NCBI RefSeq assembly: GCF_000226095.1
Contig: NC_016473.1
Location: 3,410,001 to 3,474,000 of the forward strand
Reading direction: 5' to 3'
Source: Thermothelomyces thermophilus ATCC 42464
Lineage: Eukaryota > Ascomycota > Sordariomycetes > Sordariales > Chaetomiaceae
Length of the DNA stretch: 64,000 nt
The notes beneath the pieces are model-generated. The model saw only the letters and a program-made list of their open reading frames with translations. It ran no database searches and was not told the origin of the DNA. The position numbers were made by a program, and so were the translations under genes. Positions 56,783 through 64,000 of this stretch are shown here, in pieces. Numbering within the stretch: the first letter of the stretch is position 1; each line of letters starts with the position of its first letter.

Positions 56783-59700
56783 CTAGTTCCTATAAGTTAT
56801 CTTCTAGTCTAAACTCGAGCCATTTAACTAGATACTATAGTTCCCTATTAATAATACATAAATCTAGAATTTCTTTAATGTTTTATTCTTCTTCCTTGTC
56901 TTCTACTTCGATATATATAGCAACCTTAGCGTTTTTTGGTGCTAGTTCGAGAAGTGAAATATGAAAAATATCTGTCTATAGTCGTATAGATGATAGTAAC
57001 GATAGTCGGTAGTTAGATGTCGAAATTCGTTCTTTGATAACGAAAGGTCTGACCTTTTTAAAGTCTAGCTTTATACTTAGTTATTTGGTTTGCAGGTTTT
57101 GTATAATTAGGTAGACTTTATCTCCCCTCTCTAGGTAAGGTCCCTTAAGCCTATATTTATCGTAATAGTTCTTTATTCTAGTCTTAACAAACTCGAGTTC
57201 CTTTTTGAGCTTCTTATATAGTATATATATTTGTTCCGCTTTGACTACTGCTCTTAGTACTATAACCTCTAGTCTTTGCCTAAGGTCCGCTTTATATCTG
57301 TAATTTGCGAAGAATAGTATGACTTTAGTCGTTTCTATTAGCGTTATATTATAAGCGAGTTATACTATTAGCAATAGTATAATCTAGTCGTCTTGCTAGT
57401 AGTTAACATAAGAACGGAGATACTACTTAATAACTTAGTTTAGTCGCTTCGTTTATCTATTAGTCTATAGGTAATATACCATTAACTGCTTACTATTAAC
57501 GCCTAATCGTTATATTAACGCTTGCTAGAACTTTGACACGAACTTAGTGTCTCTGTCGGTGATCTATTCTTATAGCCAAGTATATACTAATGTAACTTAC
57601 CGATAGATTACGTCTACTAGCTATTTAGCTATCTAGGATTCCTTATAGGGAAAGAAGTATACCTATTTAGTTAGGCAATCTACTATGGTAAGAATACTAT
57701 TATAGATTACTCCTATAGCTATATCCTTAGATTCTAATAGCTTTATAATAAAGTCTATTATAACTAAACTCTATAGTTCATTAGCTATTAGCAGTGGCTA
57801 AAGTAGCCTATATAGCTTATATTGTGCCGTTTTGCTTCGATTGCAAATGTCGTAGTTCTATACGACTTCCTTAACCCGTGCTATTAACTATAGAAAGTCG
57901 TAGTATTTCTTGACTTATACGACAGTCTTTATAACTCCTTTATATCCTCTAAGTTTCGACTTATAGAGTTCTCGAATTATCTGTAACTATTGATCCTAGT
58001 CATAGATATATACTTTGCCTTAGTACTAGAGTTTCCTATCTCTTTCTTCTACTCCATTAGGTACTAATGGTCTAGGTGCTACTTGATATTATACCTCGTT
58101 AATCCTTTTTTCTCGAAAAATTATATAGTATTCTAGGAACGAGTTAAGTAGATTATCTTCTATAGGTGTCTACGTTTCGTGATATAACGTTCTATCTATT
58201 TATTCCTTAAATAATAGTAGTATTATTTCTGTTTATCCTTCTATATAATCTGTTTATCGGCTTAAGATGTCCACTTGTATATTCTCTTTACCCTTCTTAT
58301 AATAGATCTCGAAGTTAAATTCCGCGAGGAATTCTACCTATCGTATTTGTCGTCCGTTAAGCTCCTTCGTTATTATAAAGTATTATAAATTCTTATAATC
58401 TATATATACTTATACCGGTTTAATTATACTACTAAGGTATAGTCGCCATTCGTTAAAAGCTTTAATAATCGTAAGTAGTTCCTTATTATAGATTAGATAA
58501 TTAAGATGTAGTCTATTAAGCTTCTTTGAAAAGAAGGCTATAGGATATAGCTTTCCTTGTTCGTCTTGTTATCCTAATTGTCCTCCGATAGTATAATCTA
58601 AAGCGTCCGTTTCTACCTCAAATAGCTTCTTAGGATCTAGTAATACTAGTACTAGATCTTTGGTAATAGCATCGCGGATCTACATAAATACTTGCTTATA
58701 CTATTCTTTTTATTAGAATTTAGCGTTCTTCCTAGTAAGTTCGTATAAAGGTCGTACGATCGCTCTAAAGTTCCTAATGAACATTTAGTAGAAGTTTACA
58801 AATCTGATGAAGCTTTATATTTCTATGACTAACGTTAGTCGTAGCTACTCTTTAATAGCTTTGACCTTTAAAGGTTCTATCTGGATTTATCCTAGGGATA
58901 TTTTATATCCTAGAAATACCGTTTTCCTGATATAGAATTCGCTCTTTTCCTTATTAACTAATAGTTTATATATGTGTAGCATATCTAGTATTGCTTTTAT
59001 ATACTTCTAGTATTTGTCTATTGTCTTAGAGAAGATAAGTATATCGTCGAGATAATATACCGTAAATTTGTTAAGAAAGGGTCAGATAGCTTAATTAATT
59101 AGGGCTTAGAACGTTGCTAGCATGTTTATAAGTCTAAATAACATGACAAGGTACTTATAGTAGCTATAGGGTATCCTAAAGGCCGTTTTCTACTTATTAC
59201 CTTCTTTAATCTATATATAGTTATAGGCCGATAGCAAGTCAAGACACGTGAAATATTAGGCTCCTACTAACTAATCTTAGAGCTATAAGATTAGCGATAA
59301 TAGGTATTAGTTTTTCATAGTCTATTTATTAAGTTACTAATAGTCGACATATAACTATAGCTTTCTATCTTTCTTAGGCACAAATAGGATTAGATAGCCT
59401 ACTAGCAATGTCGATAGACAGATATATCCTCTTCAAAGGTTCTCCTCTAAATATCGCTTAAGTCCTTCGTTCTATATCTAGCTCGTATAGTAAATCTTAA
59501 AGAACTTTAATCGTACTCCTTTCTTAAGCTTAATCTTATAATCCTATAGGCCGTATTCTAGCAATCCTTCTAGATATTTTGGTTCGAATGCTAGGTATCC
59601 TTCGTATTCCTTTGGTACTTCCCTAGTCTTATCTCGTCTCCCGGTTTTCTAATAGTATACAAACTTGGTTCCGTCTATAGCGATGCTAGCGATTTCTCCT

Positions 59701-60443
59701 ATCTTAACCTACTACTCTAATTATAATACTCCGCATTCGTTAATGGAAAGAATAGCTATCGGCGGTTTAGCTCGTTCCTCCTATCGTAATATTGATATTA
59801 TTATACCGCCTCTTCTAGAGTCTATAGTGGTCTGCCTGCTACTGTCTGTCTCTTGCGGTAGATCTATAGAATATGCCTTCCCTTAAGTATCGTCTGCTCG
59901 CGATCCTTATATACTTCCTATCTTACTAGTCGAATACGACTCTATTTAGGGTTATAGGTAGCTACTATTCTTCTAGCTAATGTCTAGGTCGTAATCTTTA
60001 TACTATAGTAACCCTAATATTATATCTTTATCGTTACCTATATTTACGATGCTAAATACGACTACTATAGTCTTCCCTACTATAGTAATATCGATTAGTT
60101 TAGTCTCCCTATATACCTATTACGTTGGAAATAGCCCTTTAACTATACTATACTTCTACTTCATTCTCTAAGGTATTTATAGCTAATTTACAAATATCGG
60201 CGAAATCAGGTTTATCTCTGCTCTACTATCTACTAATATAAGCATTTCGTACTATTTCCATTATATTGTTATCTATAGTCGCTTGTCTTACCGCCGTCGT
60301 CTAAAGATTATAGCAATTTCCTATATTTCTACTAGGAGGTCTCGATATAGTAGTCTCTTATACTAGTTCCTCCTATACTATGCTACTACTTGCTGCTACT
60401 TAGGCATTAATAGTTTCTAGGCCCCTCGAAAGGCCCTAACCCG
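56600..60443 (-). pseudogene. pol of E2, RIP-degraded
   Basis: Minus-strand chromoviral pol, from the frameshift overlap (about 60443) to an approximate end under the antisense gene. The YLDD region is near 59050. Many stops. Confidence 0.86.
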
Positions 60444-62668
60444 TTTCCTAGGTTAGTGCTAACCTCTTTGGTTGTTCGGCTAATAGCGGCTTCGTCGATC
60501 GTACTCATTTCTATAAGCTATTAAATGCTTATAGCTTCCTACTATTAGGTCTGTTTTGCTTTCCGTCATACGTGCTATAGCTTTATCTAAAGCTCCCGAA
60601 TTCGCGACCTCTTTTTATCCGCGTAATAGAGGTAATCGTTACTCTAGCACGAGTCCTATATATCTTGTCCTATTCTATAGTGCCTAGGCTAGGCTCGTTT
60701 CAGAACTACTATAATGCCTTCTAGACTCCAAGCTTCAATTTTCTAGAGTAATTCGGCCGCTCTATTTCTTATATCGTAAACCTATTCTATAGGGTAGAGG
60801 CTTCTATCCTCATTTTCTTATTAAATTAGCTAGTAATTATTTTCGAATTTGTCGCGGAAGTGATATCGGCATTTATATACTACACACTAGAACTAGGGCA
60901 CTTATATATATGCCTCGTATCGAGGGTACAGTCGTATAGCGTTGCCTAGGAGGTATTAGAATTCTTTCCTAAATCCTTCCTACTATACATAGACTATAGG
61001 TACTCTAATGCTAAGATAGGAGTATTTCTTCTAATAGCTTTCCTATATATGCTCGTCTTTTCTATAGCTTACGTATATAAACTAATATTCTAGGTTCTAT
61101 ACATCGTTACTAAGTTACTAGTTATCAAGGTACTCGGCGTAGCTATTAGGCCTATTATATATCATAGGCTATTCTCCTTTAATGGTTTCTACGATACGTC
61201 GGAGTTCCCTTATCTCGTCCCTCATTTTATCGCTCTACTAGGTAAGTCAAGTTAAGCGTCTATCCTATTTATATAGCTCTATATTAAGTCAGAAAACTTC
61301 ATTACGGTACTATTCGATTCGTTCCTAGAGGAATAGAACATTAGGTCTAGGTCTTTCGTTTCCTTAGGTATCGGTTATCTATAATCTATCCTACCTCTAT
61401 ATAACTATAAAACCCTATTACCTTAAGACTAGGAGAATCAAAATTAATAGTACGTACTCTCCTACCATATCCTATTCGGTAAGACCTATCTCTAGGTCTA
61501 TAGTGACTAGTTCAGAGTACGGTACTTGTTTATCTTTACCGTTACTATCGTGTCTAAGACTATCTATATTACTACCCCTATCTTCGTAGCTCGTAACTGC
61601 TACTTTGATAACGTCCTTAGTAATTTCGTCGATAACTGTAATTTCCTTTCTAGAGACTATCTTCTATTCTTTCTTCAGGCTTTAATATTCCTACTTATAG
61701 TGCCCTTTCTTCCTATAGTTATAGTAAGTAACATTAGACTTGTCTTTAGTTATCTTCTTCCAGTCCTACTTTTATACTATGTCTATATCTATAGCTCCGG
61801 GGTACGTCCTATACAAGGTACTAATATATACTCGCTTTTTCTTATCGTTAGCCTTAATTATAGTTCTATTTATTTAGCCTCGTTTCTACTACTCTTATAT
61901 ATAGAGTTAATTATCGATTCTAATAGCCTATATAATATATTTATCTAAGGTCTTAGGCTAATTATACTTATATAGCTTATCTTTAACCTTTTCCTTTAAG
62001 CCGTTATAGAACAATTATATTAATACCTTATTATTAAGCTAAGACTTAAGCATGTCCTATCTAAACTATATAATATAGGAGGCTATTAACTTGGTCTATC
62101 AGAGATTAGTAAGTCTTTCTTACATATAAATCTTCTCGTCTTTATCGCTAAAAACCTTCTAAAGCTCTTCTTCGAAATAGTTATAGGATCAAAAGACTAT
62201 CTATATAAACGCGTCTTAGTCGTCTTCGTCTTCCTTAGTAAGATAATCATTCTATATAGGTTCAAACTATCTAAATGCCTTGCCCTCTAGTCTTATAGCT
62301 ATATAGAAGACTTTGGCTTTATCATCCGGAAACTTATTATCATTAAGCTAGAAGTAAGATCAAAGGTTTGTCAGGAATCCTACAAGATCCTCCTTAGTTC
62401 CTCTATATTTACTAGGTAGTTCGATCCTAATATAGCTTGCTTTAGTAGTCTTAAGTGCCTTAATTTTAGTATAGGCCTTATTAACTAACTTCTATAAGTA
62501 CTTTTCGCCATTCTCGAGTTCCTTAATTCGGGCTTAAGTAGCCTTATCTCTCTAGTCTAACTCCTAGATCTACTGCTAGAATTAACTAAGCTAGGCAAGC
62601 AGCTATTTGGCTATAATGTTAGTAGCTATGTCAATGTCGAGGTCGAAGTCACCTCTGTTCTAAACCAT
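60407..62668 (-). pseudogene. gag of E2, RIP-degraded
   Basis: 2262 bp with ATG retained (complement 62666-62668) and the shared TAA at 60407-60409. A 140-codon open piece at 61526-61948 is on the opposite strand and is only a shadow. Confidence 0.88.
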
Positions 62669-62695
62669 AATAGAACAAAGGGAGTGGTAACAACG

Positions 62696-63141
62696 TGTAA
62701 TAAACCTAACTTAGACTTCTTCTAAAAGGGTTTAGACAAAGGTAGATTGAGAGGGACAAGTGGGTAGGTCGTCTAAGGGATTTAGTAAAGCTAAAGGGTT
62801 TATAATAATACTAGAGTTATCTCTTATAGTAATTAGTAATACTTAATATAAGTATTATAATTATAATTGTTATTACTAGTAAACTCTTAGAGTCTATTCA
62901 ATAAGTGACTAGCTAGCTATATATATATAATTATCTATCCCTCTTTAATAATTATTATTAGTACTATTTCTCCTTTTACCCTATAATTCCGTGTTATTGA
63001 CGGTGACATGTTATTATTACTAGTGAAGACCTTAGTCTTAGTGGTAATAATCTTCTAATTGGTCCGTCAAGTGATTGGCTGTCGGAATGTCCTGCGTCCT
63101 GGCTGCAGCCTGCTAGGCCATCTATGTGCTTATCTGTGATA
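62696..63141 (-). repeat. 5' LTR of E2 in element sense
   Basis: Partner of 55555-56000. The primer-binding region beside it is AGTGGTAACAA on the plus strand, unmutated and identical to A2, and the 3' LTR (left copy) carries AGTGGTAATAA in sense. Confidence 0.92.
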
Positions 63142-64000
63142 CCAAGGATTATATATAGCATTTAAAGACGATCTTTACCCTGTTTTAGAAGAAGAATATC
63201 GCTATCTTGCCTACCAAATTATATATTAATTACCTAAATATAGAACTACCTAGCTTTCGTATAGATAGTCTTGGTTTTACTAATACGGATTAGTACGTTA
63301 AAGCGTTTAAGCAATTATCCTTTCTATATACATTAAAAGCGCTAGAATAATACTTAGGTACTACTAGTTTCCTTTAACACTTGATTCTATACTATGTAAA
63401 GATTGCTAAGCCGCTCTAGAAACGTAAGACTGACTTGCTTATATATAGCCGTAAGTCTAGTGAGCTAGAAGTCGGTAACCGTACCCGGAGGATAGGCTAC
63501 TATAGCTATATTTCCTTTAAGCTAACTAAGCAGGAAGAAGCGTCCTTTATAGCCCTATAAGAGGCTATATATTACGAGAACCCGACTATCCTCCATCACT
63601 TTAATTCTAATAAGTAGCTATATATTTAACTTAACGGCTATTTAGAATACGGATTTAGCGTTATAGTCTTCTATACTTACAATAGATACGACTAGCACTT
63701 AGGTAACCCTATCTTAGCTAACCAAGTGCTACTAGTAATGTTCTTAAGCCACCTATTAACAAAGGCTAAGATGTGATATAGACCCTCTAATTAGGAAGTC
63801 GCTTATCTAGTCCAGGCAATTTGTAAACTACGTACGATAGTCTATTCGGCATATATACTAGTCATCGTCCTAACTAACCACGCTACTATATATAGTATTA
63901 TGGAATAAACTAACCTAGATACAAGTTCTACTAATTATACTAATCGTTATCTAATTAACGTGTCTATCTACCTATCGTAATATAACCTTAAAGTCTACCA
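63142..64000 (+). pseudogene. Element C pol, continuation (RT thumb and RNase H)
   Basis: Resumes with CCAAGGATTATAT after E2. With RIP stops ignored it reads as the end of the RT and the start of a Ty3-type RNase H (segment with EEASFIALQEA-like residues near 63531). It runs off the window end. Confidence 0.7.

Larger units (their letters stand above)
55555..63141 (-). mobile_element. Element E2: complete RIP-degraded chromoviral Gypsy element, B-type U3
   Basis: 7587 bp with two 446-bp LTRs (55555-56000 and 62696-63141) and TSD CCAAG (55550-55554 and 63142-63146). gag is 2262 bp. Inserted in the RT of element C. Confidence 0.94.

Overview
The window is transposon DNA from a filamentous ascomycete (Pezizomycotina). 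I see no host gene, tRNA or rRNA. All elements except one carry the signature of repeat-induced point mutation (RIP): CpA is turned to TpA on both strands, so Gln and Trp codons have become stops and Cys codons have become Tyr. The window is therefore AT-rich, gene-poor, probably heterochromatic DNA. Genus cannot be read from it.

Layout, with nesting supported mostly by matched 5-bp target-site duplications (TSDs). (1) 1-129 and 7635-12283: chromodomain Ty3/Gypsy element G (+), split by element A1 (130-7634, -, TSD TATAG). (2) 12284-16614: element H (+), into which G inserted. (3) 16615-35332: element F (-), interrupted by H, by D1 (16842-24407, +, TSD TTATA) and by E1 (25102-32698, -, TSD CTTCG/CTTTG). 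(4) 35333-36417: a LINE (non-LTR) reverse-transcriptase remnant (-), host of F. (5) 36418-51533: element B (+, TSD ACTAG); its 5' LTR was split by the only intact element, A2 (36592-44103, -, TSD GAAAA). (6) About 51539-55554 and 63142-64000: a different Ty3/Gypsy lineage, element C (+), split by E2 (55555-63141, -, TSD CCAAG). The deepest visible stack is A1 in G in H in F in LINE.

A2 is 7512 bp. Its two 414-bp LTRs look identical by eye, and it encodes Gag (753 aa, with a CCHC knuckle and a long Cys/His-bearing tail) and Pol (protease, RT, RNase H, integrase, chromodomain). Pol appears to be reached by -1 frameshifting at GGGAAAC followed by a GC hairpin. The 5' LTR contains an 11-nt sequence exactly complementary to the primer-binding region just inside the LTR, about 35 bp downstream of a TATA box. 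This is the arrangement known for self-priming Tf1-type elements, and the pairing covaries between subfamilies here.

The most unusual feature is a third gene on the opposite strand, between pol and the 3' LTR. In A2 it is an intact 212-aa frame with a fungal Zn2Cys6-like cysteine pattern followed by a predicted coiled coil. Broken but recognisable homologues occupy the same place in the related chromoviral elements whose 3' region lies in the window (A1, G, H, D1, E1, B, E2). RIP has turned many of their cysteines into tyrosines. The elements share gag-pol, R-U5, a pre-PPT hairpin and the PPT, but fall into four U3 types, each with its own diverged antisense gene. U3 and antisense gene therefore look like a linked module.
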